NCBI GenBank assembly: GCA_900552155.1
Contig: URYU01000060.1
Location: forward strand, 1-10,256
Direction of reading: 5' to 3'
Length of the DNA stretch: 10,256 nucleotides
DNA from: an uncultured Collinsella sp.
Lineage (GTDB): Bacteria; Actinomycetota; Coriobacteriia; Coriobacteriales; Coriobacteriaceae
Numbering within the stretch: the stretch's first letter is position 1; every line of letters starts with the position of its first letter. This document shows, piece by piece, positions 1 through 6,624 of this stretch. The notes under the pieces were generated by a model, which did no database searches, was not told the DNA's origin, and saw nothing but the letters and a program-made list of their open reading frames with translations. The position numbers and the translations under genes are program-made.

Positions 1-192
1 TTAAATTTTGGCCCCCCCCGGGGCTCCCGCACAACGGGACCTCGGTTGGGTTCCGTCCCTTTGGCAGTCGCTTCGCTCCTGCCCTACTTTGCTGGTATGG
101 CGGTTTGGCGTTGGATCGGTTCTTTCTGATATATGCTGGTTGCGGCTCTTCTTTTGGGAGGAGTCGCTTTTTTGTTGCTAGGAGGTTGGCCC
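1..192. other. Left-edge non-coding region with small hairpins and a C8 run
   Basis: I find no convincing gene here. The segment has a run of eight C at 12-19 leading into CCCCGGGG, a short hairpin TCCCG/CGGGA (25-29 with 35-39, loop of 5), and a second hairpin GGCAG/CTGCC (63-67 with 79-83). From about 85 onward it is rich in T and G and resembles the first half of the following gene. A weak promoter-like TTGGCG lies at 105-110, but no good -10 box sits at the right distance. Two Shine-Dalgarno-like stretches occur just before the methyltransferase, GGGAGGAG at 156-163 and AGGAGG at 180-185. Confidence 0.5.
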
Positions 193-1080
193 GTGTTTGA
201 TGGAGATGCTCGCTCTGAGCTTCTTTCTGCTGATTGGAATCAGGAGTGGATGCGTCTGCAAGCTGATCGGCATCGGGCTGATGATTCTTTTGAATGGGAT
301 AAGCGGGCTCGGCATTTTCGGCCGCTTGAGACTGCCCCTTATGCTCGGGATTTTATGAAGCTGTTGGCGCTTGAGCCCGGCGAGTCGGTGCTCGATATGG
401 GATGCGGGGCTGGGTCGATTGCTATTCCGCTTGCTCAGGCTGGGCATCCTGTGATTGCGGCTGATTTCTCCCCTGCTATGTTGGGCACGCTTGATGCCGG
501 CATTGAGTACTATGAGCTCGAGGATCGCATTACGCCGCTTGAGCTTGCTTGGGATGATGATTGGGATTTGGTTGGCCCGGTCACGAAAGCGGTAGATGTT
601 GCCTTTGCCAGTCGGTCGGTTACGACGACCAATCTAAAAGGTGCGCTTGCCAAGCTTGATCGTACGGCTCGTCGGCGTTGTGCTGTCACGATGGTCGCCA
701 ACTCCAGCCCGCGCTATGACCTGCACCTGATGAACGCCATCGACGCCTCGGTTACCTGCAGTAATGGCTTTGTGTATGCTTTTAATATCCTCATTCAGAT
801 GGGTGCCCTGCCGCAGGTTACGTACTTTGAATCGCCCCGTCGCGACACCTTCGATAGCCTTGAGGCGGGCGTAGCAGATTTTTCCCGTATGCTCGAGCAT
901 GGCAACGAGGATAAGATCGACCGCCTGCGCGACTACATCGCTCAACACATGATTGAGAATCCCCGTGCCGGCGAGCCGGGCTCCAAGGGCGTACCGCAGG
1001 GACGCTACATGCTCGACCACGTCCGCAAGGTCCGTTGGGCGTTTATTGCATGGGAGCCGGTCTCTGCGCCCAGCTCATAG
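193..1080 (+). CDS. Class I SAM-dependent methyltransferase, substrate unknown
   Basis: The predicted protein has 295 residues and is a cytosolic Rossmann-fold methyltransferase. Motif I (VLDMGCGAG, residues 66-74) forms the SAM-binding glycine loop, an acidic residue after the second strand (D91 in AADFSP) should bind the ribose, and DVAFASRSV (135-143) fits motif IV. The N-terminal FEWDKRARHF (33-42) is of the W-D-x-R-A type often seen before the fold in small-molecule methyltransferases. I chose the GTG at 193 because AGGAGG (180-185) lies 7 nt upstream. An in-frame ATG at 133 has no ribosome-binding site and would add a hydrophobic leader that the family does not need; an in-frame TTG at 172 preceded by GGGAGGAG is the other option. 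No neighbour indicates the substrate. Codon use changes sharply near 690, from T-ending and CGG codons to C-ending codons. The family call is secure; the substrate cannot be told. Confidence 0.88.
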   Translation: MFDGDARSELLSADWNQEWMRLQADRHRADDSFEWDKRARHFRPLETAPYARDFMKLLALEPGESVLDMGCGAGSIAIPLAQAGHPVIAADFSPAMLGTLDAGIEYYELEDRITPLELAWDDDWDLVGPVTKAVDVAFASRSVTTTNLKGALAKLDRTARRRCAVTMVANSSPRYDLHLMNAIDASVTCSNGFVYAFNILIQMGALPQVTYFESPRRDTFDSLEAGVADFSRMLEHGNEDKIDRLRDYIAQHMIENPRAGEPGSKGVPQGRYMLDHVRKVRWAFIAWEPVSAPSS

Positions 1081-1197
1081 CCTGTTCGCAGCCCGCACTG
1101 CCCACTCACTCGGCATCCGCATTCTTTTTGAACTGGGCAAACGCGCTCCACACCGCGCCGTTCCTGCGCTATCGTGGGACAGCTCACGTAGATTAAG

Positions 1198-1212
1198 GCC
1201 CCGTCGCGGGGC
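1198..1212 (+). other. GC hairpin in the yhbY upstream region
   Basis: GCCCCG (1198-1203) pairs with CGGGGC (1207-1212) around a 3-nt loop, and GGGGCGCCCC (1208-1217) offers an alternative palindrome. No T run follows, so it is not a standard intrinsic terminator for the methyltransferase gene. It ends 26 nt before the yhbY start codon and could lie in its leader. A weak -10-like TAGATT lies just before it at about 1190-1195. Confidence 0.35.
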
Positions 1213-1238
1213 GCCCCATACATAGAAAGCGAGAACCC

Positions 1239-1538
1239 ATGGCACTGACAGGAGCCCAGGTCAAGCAGCTTCGCAGCATGGCCCATCACCTCAACCCCGC
1301 CATCATCATCGGCAAGTCCGATGTCAACGAGGGCACCGTCGAGCAGACGGTCGCCTACCTGGAGAAGCACGAGCTCGTTAAGTGCTCTGTGCTGGACGGC
1401 TCCAGCCTTTCTGCCCGCGAGGCCGCCGAGGAGCTCGCCGAGCGTTGCCACGCCGAGGTCGTCCAGGTCATCGGCCGCAAGTTCTCACTGTATCGCGAGT
1501 CCTCGCGCAAGGACATCGAGAAGCTCAAGCTCGTCTAA
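1239..1538 (+). CDS. yhbY: YhbY/YqeI-type CRM-domain RNA-binding protein (ribosome assembly)
   Basis: This 99-residue protein is a single CRM domain, the usual size for the YhbY family. Known members bind RNA and are found with pre-50S ribosomal particles. Family marks are LTGAQVKQLRSMAHHLNP at the N-terminus, the AIIIGKSDVNEG loop (21-32), the helix with LEKHELVKCSVLD (41-53) and the closing strand VVQVIGRKFSLYRES. The loop that is normally GxxG reads G25-K-S-D28, so the final glycine is replaced by aspartate; the E. coli and Bacillus proteins, as I remember them, have GSNG and GKGG. The ATG at 1239 is the family start, although only a weak purine stretch (AGAAAGCGAGA) precedes it. In many bacteria the gene neighbours obg or nadD, which is not the case here; it is followed directly by a strong terminator. 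Confidence 0.92.
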   Translation: MALTGAQVKQLRSMAHHLNPAIIIGKSDVNEGTVEQTVAYLEKHELVKCSVLDGSSLSAREAAEELAERCHAEVVQVIGRKFSLYRESSRKDIEKLKLV

Positions 1539-1575
1539 GAGCCAATGATCCGGCGATCCAACACATAGCAAGCTC

Positions 1576-1609
1576 ACGGGTGCCCAAGTACTTTGGGCAC
1601 CCGTTTTTT
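1576..1609 (+). terminator. Intrinsic terminator of yhbY
   Basis: A perfect 12-bp stem, ACGGGTGCCCAA (1576-1587) with TTGGGCACCCGT (1593-1604), encloses a 5-nt loop and is followed by six T (1604-1609, the first also closing the stem). It begins 37 nt after the yhbY stop. The T run overlaps the stop codon (1608-1610) of the convergent regulator gene. On the minus strand the same hairpin follows that stop, but no T run comes after it, so termination there would be weaker. Confidence 0.93.
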
Positions 1610-4607
1610 ATCGCTCGACCAGCACGCGATTGAGCCGCCCCTCCACCAAGCGCTCGTACAGACGCCGCGTCTCGGGCTCGGGCACGCCATTGACCTGCTC
1701 CCTCAGATGGTGCATATGCCCGCTGTATAGCTCGACGATATCGCGCCGCCGCCCCGCCGCACTGTAGACGCGCATGGCGCAGCGCACCATATCCTCGCGC
1801 GCCGTTTCCTGCCGAAGCCCCGACTCCGCCAGCCAAATCGCCGACTGCAGATCGTTTTCTTCTAGAGCGGCATTTGCTCCCTTAATCATGCAATCGATGT
1901 ACTTTGACTGCATGATGCGTCGCATACGCAAAAAGTAGGTGGGATTACAGCCATTGGGAACATACAGCGGTCCGGCATAAAGCTGCTCAATCTTAAGACA
2001 CAGCTCAACTAAATGGGGCCCGCGCGCACCCGTGCGATTTCCCAAAACCTCGCGGCTTATCTGGTCAAACAGCCGTACATCGGTCTTGACGTAGTCGCCG
2101 TTGAGCCCAATGCATTCATTTTGGATGAGCACGCACGACTTGCCATCCGGCGTCGGTCCCAAAGCCGACCGCAAGCGCGATATCGTCGAGTACAGGTTGT
2201 TGCGGGCGCTATTAAACTCGGCATGGGGCCACAGCTCCATGGCCAGCGTCTCACGATCGACGAGCGCATCCATGCCCAGCGCAAGCCGTTCGGCAAGCGT
2301 CGCCGCCTTCTTGCGACGCCACATTTTGTCCGTGATGGGAAACCCGTCGCGCTCGGCGCGAAACGCACCAAACATGCGAATCTCGATATGGTCGATGGTA
2401 TCAACGGCTTCAACCTCGCCGGCCTGGAACAGGCGCTCGCCCTCCCCTTCCAAATCGTCGCGCAGCGAGTACCGCGACAGCTCGCGCACGGGAAGCTTCT
2501 TGCGTATCCTGCCCGCCGGCTCGCCCAGACAATGCATGGCAAGGCGCGCAAAGAGCCGATACGATGGCTCTAGAATCCCCGCACGATTCATGGACATCCA
2601 GGCCGCAAGGTCGCTGTCTCGGCCCGCACAGGCCAAATGCAGCGCCACCATCCAGGCCTCCGCTCCACCAACCTGCGTCTGGCTTATATCGAGTAGCTCC
2701 GCTTCCTCGCGAACCGAAACCATCGAGGTGTTACGCAGATATGCCGCGCGCTCCAGCAGCAATGCGTTATCGCGCATGTACGCAATCGACTCCTCGGCAA
2801 GTTTGAGCACTTGGACCGCACGGAACTTTGCATTAACCGGCCGTCCCTCTGCCAGCGACTGCCAACCTTCTAGCAACAGGCCAAACAGCTGAATCTGGTT
2901 GTCGCGTATGCGCACGGCAAAACGATCGAGCTCGTTGAACGCCGCATCGTCGGTTACCGGCAAGCCGGAAAGGAGCCGCCGTGCCGCCAACACCATGCGC
3001 ACCCAGATGGCCATCGCCTTAAGCCCACGTACGTCGAGCGCCTCCCGCACCACCGTCATCTCGTCGTCGCGCTCGTCGGTTCCCGCAAACGACCCATCAA
3101 AGAGCTCCACCAACATGCTATCGGCCCGTATAACAATCCCCGCGATGTCGAGCTCGCAATCGTAGGCCTTGCTCGTTTTGAGCTGCTGTAGAACGCCGCC
3201 GCCATCTCCCCGCTCGGTCAGGCAGCGCTTGACCTCGATATGCGCAGACAACATATCGAGTGCGGTATGGGATGTCTCGATTTCTGGCACGGCCAGGTTC
3301 GTAGGAAGCCCAAGCCCGTTGTCCCCATAGCAAACAGCCGTCAGTGTCTGGGCCACCCTCCATGAAACAGGGTCTATTTCGCAGGCCGCCCGTTCGCCCC
3401 CGCGCTCGATGACCGATGCCATATAGCGAGCGAGCTTTGTATTGGACACGCTGACCGCTGCCAGATATACGCCAAGCGCCTCGGCAGGCGTTGGCTCTGG
3501 AGCCGGATCGTCGGCATCGATCGTGTCCAGCGCTGCTCGGCAGATATCGGCCCCGTGCCCCGTCAGAGCAAGATCAACCCCATACTGTCCAGCAAGTTCA
3601 AGAACCGCTTCACGGTCCAAAAAGGCGTCCGCTAGACCCATCGCTGCATCGCATCGGCCCGCCTTAAGCAAAATCCGGGCCGCCCTCGGAACAAGTTCGG
3701 GGCGAACCTCGGCCACCAACTTGCGCAAACGCAAGCGTCCGTTATCCTCCGTGCCCAGACACGTAAAACTCCGCTCGGCGGGATCCAAGCCAAAGATCGG
3801 GTAGTCGCGTACAAAGTAGGACTGGTCGACCATCGACAGCCTTACCCCACAAGCCTCGAGTTCTGCTATATTGCCCTCGCCCATCAAAACCATGAGACAT
3901 GCCACGCAAAACAGCGCATTATTGTCGAGCGAAGCCAGATCGACAAGTGCCGCGCCATATACGTTGACAATCTCGTTTTCGAGCAGACCGGCTACGTCGC
4001 CTTGGCCATACAGACCCGTCTGCAATGCCGAAACGAGCTCGGGCACGCCCTGCGTGAGCTGATAAAAGTCGAGCGATGTGCTGATCGAAAACGCCGATGC
4101 CCACGCCGAATACTCATAGGCATGCACCTTGAGCATCTGCGCATTGATCTTAACCGAATCGCCCAGCCCATGAATCAGTTGACGATTTGAAGGACGGCAG
4201 GAGATAAAGACCCCTACCCCCATAGCACGCAGGCCGCGAATCCTGTCGATGAGGTCTTCGGTATCGTGCTGATCGAGGTTTGGCACATTATCAATCGCGA
4301 TAAGGGAGTGCGGTTTGTCTTTGAGTTCTTCGGCAATCACCTCGAGCTGCATAAACACCTCGCGCCCAGTGGCGCGATCGGCCTCGATAATCCGCACGGG
4401 ACCTCGCGTCGGGTCGCATTTAACCTCATGGGTGTACTGCAGCAGCACCGAGGTCTTCCCAAACCCGTCGGGTGCATAAAGAACCACGATGCCGGCCTTT
4501 CGGCCCTTGGCGATAAGCTCTTTCATCAAGCGTTCGCGTCGCACCATATAGCCTCCGCCCAACGGCATCAGCTCGAGCTCGTCTATACTGCTCAAATCGT
4601 TTACCAT
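1608..4607 (-). CDS. Large STAND-type ATPase regulator with C-terminal SARP-like wHTH-BTAD module
   Basis: The 999-residue protein has a P-loop ATPase at the N-terminus: Walker A APDGFGKT at 45-52, Walker B-like SLIAIDNV at 101-108 with D106, and a VFISCRPS strand near 133-140, like MalT-type STAND proteins. A long helical middle (about 250-730) shows no motif I can name. From residue 741 there is an OmpR-type winged helix as in SARP regulators (IEIRMFGAF, MWRRKKAATLAERLALG, ELWPHAEFNSARNNLYSTISRLRSALG to about 817), then a BTAD-like helical domain (about 842-990). Known SARPs usually carry this pair at the N-terminus with the ATPase behind it, so the order here is permuted, in the MalT manner with the DNA-binding part last. 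The ATG at 4607 has GAGGAG (complement of 4613-4618) 5 nt upstream. No target gene is obvious; the neighbours are nagB upstream on the same strand and yhbY converging. It is likely to be a ligand-gated transcription activator, but ligand and targets are unknown. Confidence 0.85.
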   Translation of the reverse strand: MVNDLSSIDELELMPLGGGYMVRRERLMKELIAKGRKAGIVVLYAPDGFGKTSVLLQYTHEVKCDPTRGPVRIIEADRATGREVFMQLEVIAEELKDKPHSLIAIDNVPNLDQHDTEDLIDRIRGLRAMGVGVFISCRPSNRQLIHGLGDSVKINAQMLKVHAYEYSAWASAFSISTSLDFYQLTQGVPELVSALQTGLYGQGDVAGLLENEIVNVYGAALVDLASLDNNALFCVACLMVLMGEGNIAELEACGVRLSMVDQSYFVRDYPIFGLDPAERSFTCLGTEDNGRLRLRKLVAEVRPELVPRAARILLKAGRCDAAMGLADAFLDREAVLELAGQYGVDLALTGHGADICRAALDTIDADDPAPEPTPAEALGVYLAAVSVSNTKLARYMASVIERGGERAACEIDPVSWRVAQTLTAVCYGDNGLGLPTNLAVPEIETSHTALDMLSAHIEVKRCLTERGDGGGVLQQLKTSKAYDCELDIAGIVIRADSMLVELFDGSFAGTDERDDEMTVVREALDVRGLKAMAIWVRMVLAARRLLSGLPVTDDAAFNELDRFAVRIRDNQIQLFGLLLEGWQSLAEGRPVNAKFRAVQVLKLAEESIAYMRDNALLLERAAYLRNTSMVSVREEAELLDISQTQVGGAEAWMVALHLACAGRDSDLAAWMSMNRAGILEPSYRLFARLAMHCLGEPAGRIRKKLPVRELSRYSLRDDLEGEGERLFQAGEVEAVDTIDHIEIRMFGAFRAERDGFPITDKMWRRKKAATLAERLALGMDALVDRETLAMELWPHAEFNSARNNLYSTISRLRSALGPTPDGKSCVLIQNECIGLNGDYVKTDVRLFDQISREVLGNRTGARGPHLVELCLKIEQLYAGPLYVPNGCNPTYFLRMRRIMQSKYIDCMIKGANAALEENDLQSAIWLAESGLRQETAREDMVRCAMRVYSAAGRRRDIVELYSGHMHHLREQVNGVPEPETRRLYERLVEGRLNRVLVER

Positions 4608-4898
4608 GCCCGCTCCTCAACTCGACCGTATGGACACTGTAGCCGCAAGACCATACAAGCCGCACTATGAATAGAGCGACCTTGTGTTTTAGGTTGTCTT
4701 TTGGTACGCAAGCGGCAAGTTTTTGTACAGCGAGGGCCGATTGTTATTAATCCCCCGACTAATCGGTCTTTAAGCAGGTAAATGAGCTTGTCAGCTTGTC
4801 CCATCTAAGCGGCAGTGTAACGCAGATGAACAAGGTTCAGCCATGTCATTCAACTCGCCTAGCACCCGCTACCGTCTACGACCTTCTAGTGGCATTTT

Positions 4899-4927
4899 TG
4901 CATAGAATCTGGTATGGAATGAATCAA
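4899..4927 (-). promoter_or_regulatory. Weak candidate promoter of the STAND regulator gene
   Basis: On the minus strand TTGATT (complement of 4922-4927) is followed after exactly 17 nt by TATGCA (complement of 4899-4904). Matches to the sigma-70-type consensus are 4/6 and 3/6, so support is limited. If used, the transcript would have a leader of roughly 285 nt before the start codon at 4607. Confidence 0.25.
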
Positions 4928-4995
4928 GCTGTTGGGCATCCGGCATTCGTCAAGCTTGCGCCAAGATTTTGGTCAAGCGGGCGGAAAGGGATAGC

Positions 4996-5021
4996 AAAAA
5001 GGCCCCCGCAAAGCGGAGGCC
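4996..5021 (-). terminator. Intrinsic terminator of nagB
   Basis: On the minus strand GGCCTCCGC (complement of 5013-5021) pairs with GCGGGGGCC (complement of 5001-5009) around a TTT loop, with one mismatch, and is followed by five T (complement of 4996-5000). It begins 34 nt after the nagB stop and closes the glmM-EIIA-nagB segment. Confidence 0.93.
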
Positions 5022-5055
5022 TTAGGCAAGGCTATGTCGAGGTGCAGGATTCGCG

Positions 5056-5784
5056 CTACTCGCAGAGCGAAAGGGCGGCCTCGTCGGCAACGACAACGCA
5101 GTTGGTGTGCAGCTGCAGGATCGAAGCCGGGCACTCGGGTGTAACCGGACCATAGCACATGTCATGCACGGCCTGAGCCTTGGCCTCGCCATTGGCGACG
5201 ACCAGGATCATGCGGGCATACATGATGGTCTGGGTACCCATGGTGTAAGCCTGACGGGGAACATCGTCGATGCTGTCGAACAGGCGGCTGTTGGCCTGAA
5301 TGGTGCTCTCGGTGAGGTCGACGCAGTGCGTACCCTTGGAGAAGTGGTCATCGGGCTCGTTGAAGCCGATGTGGCCGTTGTTGCCAATACCGAGCAGCTG
5401 CAGATCCGGGTAACCGGCGTCGGCGACGATCTTGTCGTACTCAGAGCAGGCAGCGGCGGCGTCGGGGTTGGAACCGTCGGGCACATGCGTGTTGTTCAGG
5501 TCGATGTTGATGTGATCGAAGAAGTTCTCACGCATGAAATAGTGATAGCTCTGGGGATCGTCGTGCGAAAGGCCGCGATACTCGTCCAGGTTGTAGGTGC
5601 TGACCTCGGCAAAGTCGACGTCGCCCTTCTTGTACCAAGCAGCGAGCTGCTTGTAGGCACCGATCGGGGGGGAGCCGGTGGCAAGGCCCAGCACACAGTC
5701 GGGCTTGAGGATAACCTGCGCCGAGATAATATTAGCGGCCTTGCGGCTCATATCCTCGTAGTCTTTAGCTTTAATGATCTTCAT
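5056..5784 (-). CDS. nagB: Glucosamine-6-phosphate deaminase
   Basis: The enzyme converts glucosamine-6-phosphate to fructose-6-phosphate and ammonia in the cytosol, the step that sends amino sugars into glycolysis. The 242-residue length matches the short, Bacillus-like NagB class; the longer E. coli enzyme has 266. Seen in the sequence are the phosphate loop GLATGSPP (33-40), NLDEYRGL with D67 as the likely general base (65-72), GIGNNGHIGFNEP with catalytic H138 and E143 (132-144), and SRLFD (166-170). The ATG at 5784 starts the conserved MKIIKAKDYE and has AAAGGA about 8 nt upstream. The reading frame stays open far upstream to 6135, but that part overlaps the EIIA gene and is not NagB-like. 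The gene lies 271 nt downstream of the EIIA gene behind a structured leader and ends in a strong terminator. Confidence 0.97.
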   Translation of the reverse strand: MKIIKAKDYEDMSRKAANIISAQVILKPDCVLGLATGSPPIGAYKQLAAWYKKGDVDFAEVSTYNLDEYRGLSHDDPQSYHYFMRENFFDHINIDLNNTHVPDGSNPDAAAACSEYDKIVADAGYPDLQLLGIGNNGHIGFNEPDDHFSKGTHCVDLTESTIQANSRLFDSIDDVPRQAYTMGTQTIMYARMILVVANGEAKAQAVHDMCYGPVTPECPASILQLHTNCVVVADEAALSLCE

Positions 5785-5894
5785 TACGCGTCCTTTCTCG
5801 TACAAGAGAGGCAAGGCTCCCTTACAAGCACTTGCCCGCGGCCCGCGTCGGCCGCAACCAACGTGTGCGGCCACCAGGGCGAGGTCGCGTAATG
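5782..5894 (-). promoter_or_regulatory. Structured nagB leader with an anti-start-codon complement
   Basis: On the minus strand CATTACGCG (complement of 5886-5894) is perfectly complementary to CGCGTAATG (complement of 5782-5790), which contains the nagB start codon. Pairing would cover the start codon and reach the edge of the ribosome-binding site. Between them, GGCCGCA and TGCGGCC (complement of 5866-5872 and 5850-5856) form a 7-bp hairpin. This suggests translational control, but it is inference from complementarity only, and I recognise no known riboswitch class. Confidence 0.3.
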
Positions 5895-5981
5895 TATGTG
5901 TCTCGTGTCTAGCCGCGTCGAGGCCCCTGCCCGTCCACGGTGACCCGAAGCTGTTTAGCCTCGGACGTTTCCCATCTTGCC

Positions 5982-6015
5982 ACGGAGGGCGTCCTCTTTC
6001 AAGGGCGCCCTCCGT
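5982..6015 (-). terminator. 14-bp hairpin downstream of the EIIA gene, without a T run
   Basis: ACGGAGGGCGTCCT (5982-5995) pairs with AGGGCGCCCTCCGT (6002-6015) with one T-G wobble around a 6-nt loop. It starts about 40 nt after the EIIA stop codon on the minus strand. No T run follows on either strand. It may be a pause or 3'-end stabilising hairpin, a weak terminator, or part of the nagB leader; the structure is clear, the role is not. Confidence 0.55.
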
Positions 6016-6055
6016 AAACGTGTTTGAATTGTAGGCTAATGGCCACGTGCACTTG

Positions 6056-6553
6056 CTAGCGCTCGCGAGCAACGATGAGCTGGTCCATCTCTTCGACATG
6101 CACGCCAACGGAGCCCTTAATGCTCGAGAACTCAACGGAGTTGCACACCAAGATGGGAACCGTCACATCGTAGCCCTCGGCAGCAATTGCCTCGCGATCG
6201 AACTCAATGAGTACATCGCCCTTATGGACGATGTCACCCACTTGCGCATGTACGGTAAAGTGCTTGCCCTCGAGCTGAACAGTGTCCAGGCCAACGTGGA
6301 TGAGCACGTCCAAGCCATCGACCGTGTTAAGCGCAACGGCATGTCCCGTGGGAAAAATGGCCTCGACCTTGGCATCAGCCGGTGCAATCACACGCGTTCC
6401 GGTGGGCTGAATCGCCACGCCCTGGCCCAAAAGGCCGGTGGCAAACGTCTGGTCGTTTACCTCGGAGAGCGGAATGACGTCGCCCGAGATGGGAGCATCC
6501 AGCGTAAGGACTCGACCACGCATACCAAAAGACCTTAGGACTTTAGTGAACAT
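6056..6553 (-). CDS. PTS EIIA component, glucose/N-acetylglucosamine family, single domain
   Basis: The 165-residue protein matches stand-alone EIIA-Glc (Crr-like), which takes phosphate from HPr and passes it to EIIB of a sugar transporter. Family marks are the start of the fold DAPISGDVIPLSEV (19-32), GQGVAIQP (43-50), FPTGHAVAL with H71 (67-75) and VLIHVGLDTVQLEG with H86, the likely phosphorylated histidine (83-96), then GDIVHKGDVLIEFD (106-119). I chose the ATG at 6553, which follows a purine-rich GAGGGGGAG; an in-frame TTG at 6574 would add seven unlikely residues. No EIIB or EIIC gene is in the window, so it must serve permeases elsewhere. Its place between glmM and nagB suggests GlcNAc or glucosamine uptake, but glucose or other sugars are equally possible from sequence alone. 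Confidence 0.93.
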   Translation of the reverse strand: MFTKVLRSFGMRGRVLTLDAPISGDVIPLSEVNDQTFATGLLGQGVAIQPTGTRVIAPADAKVEAIFPTGHAVALNTVDGLDVLIHVGLDTVQLEGKHFTVHAQVGDIVHKGDVLIEFDREAIAAEGYDVTVPILVCNSVEFSSIKGSVGVHVEEMDQLIVARER

Positions 6554-6574
6554 GCTCCCCCTCGGACATACCAA

Positions 6575-6624
6575 TCAATCAAAATAACCTTAACAGTTTA
6601 CCACTTGGCAACGGTTTTAGACCA
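6575..6624 (-). promoter_or_regulatory. AT-rich gap between glmM and the EIIA gene, possible promoter
   Basis: This short gap is clearly richer in A and T than the flanks. On the minus strand it contains TTGCCA (complement of 6606-6611), with a poor -10 candidate GTTATT 17 nt further on (complement of 6583-6588), and an extended -10-like TGGTAAACT with no -35 box. No terminator hairpin follows glmM, so read-through from glmM into the EIIA gene is plausible. Confidence 0.25.

Larger units (their letters stand above)
4608..5055. other. 448-nt intergenic region upstream of the STAND regulator, no gene found
   Basis: Beyond the nagB terminator at its right end, I see no coding sequence here. It is less GC-rich than the flanks. 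It contains a tandem direct repeat AGCTTGTC twice (4785-4800), an inverted repeat CCGATT/AATCGG (4737-4742 and 4761-4766), and three TCAAGC motifs (4924, 4950 and 4973; GCTTGA on the minus strand). These could be a long leader and operator region for the regulator gene. An untranslated small RNA cannot be excluded. Confidence 0.5.

Noticed and set aside
133..192. ATG at 133 as the methyltransferase start
   Set aside because: There is no ribosome-binding site before it, and the added residues look like a spurious hydrophobic leader. GTG at 193 has AGGAGG 7 nt upstream.
2013..2573. Plus-strand open frames inside the STAND regulator gene
   Set aside because: They overlap the strongly supported wHTH-BTAD coding region and show no domain of their own.
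4796..5155. A 119-codon plus-strand open frame in the region upstream of the STAND regulator
   Set aside because: It crosses the nagB terminator and the 3' end of nagB, has no Shine-Dalgarno sequence, and matches no family I recognise.
5904..5920. A DasR/NagR-like operator upstream of nagB
   Set aside because: Only the core CTAGAC on the minus strand resembles the TGGTCTAGACCA consensus; the flanking half-site bases do not fit.
5785..6135. A 117-codon N-terminal extension of nagB in the same open frame
   Set aside because: NagB proteins start at MKIIKAKDYE, where a good ribosome-binding site exists. The extension overlaps the EIIA gene out of frame and has low-complexity Arg/Ser-rich content.
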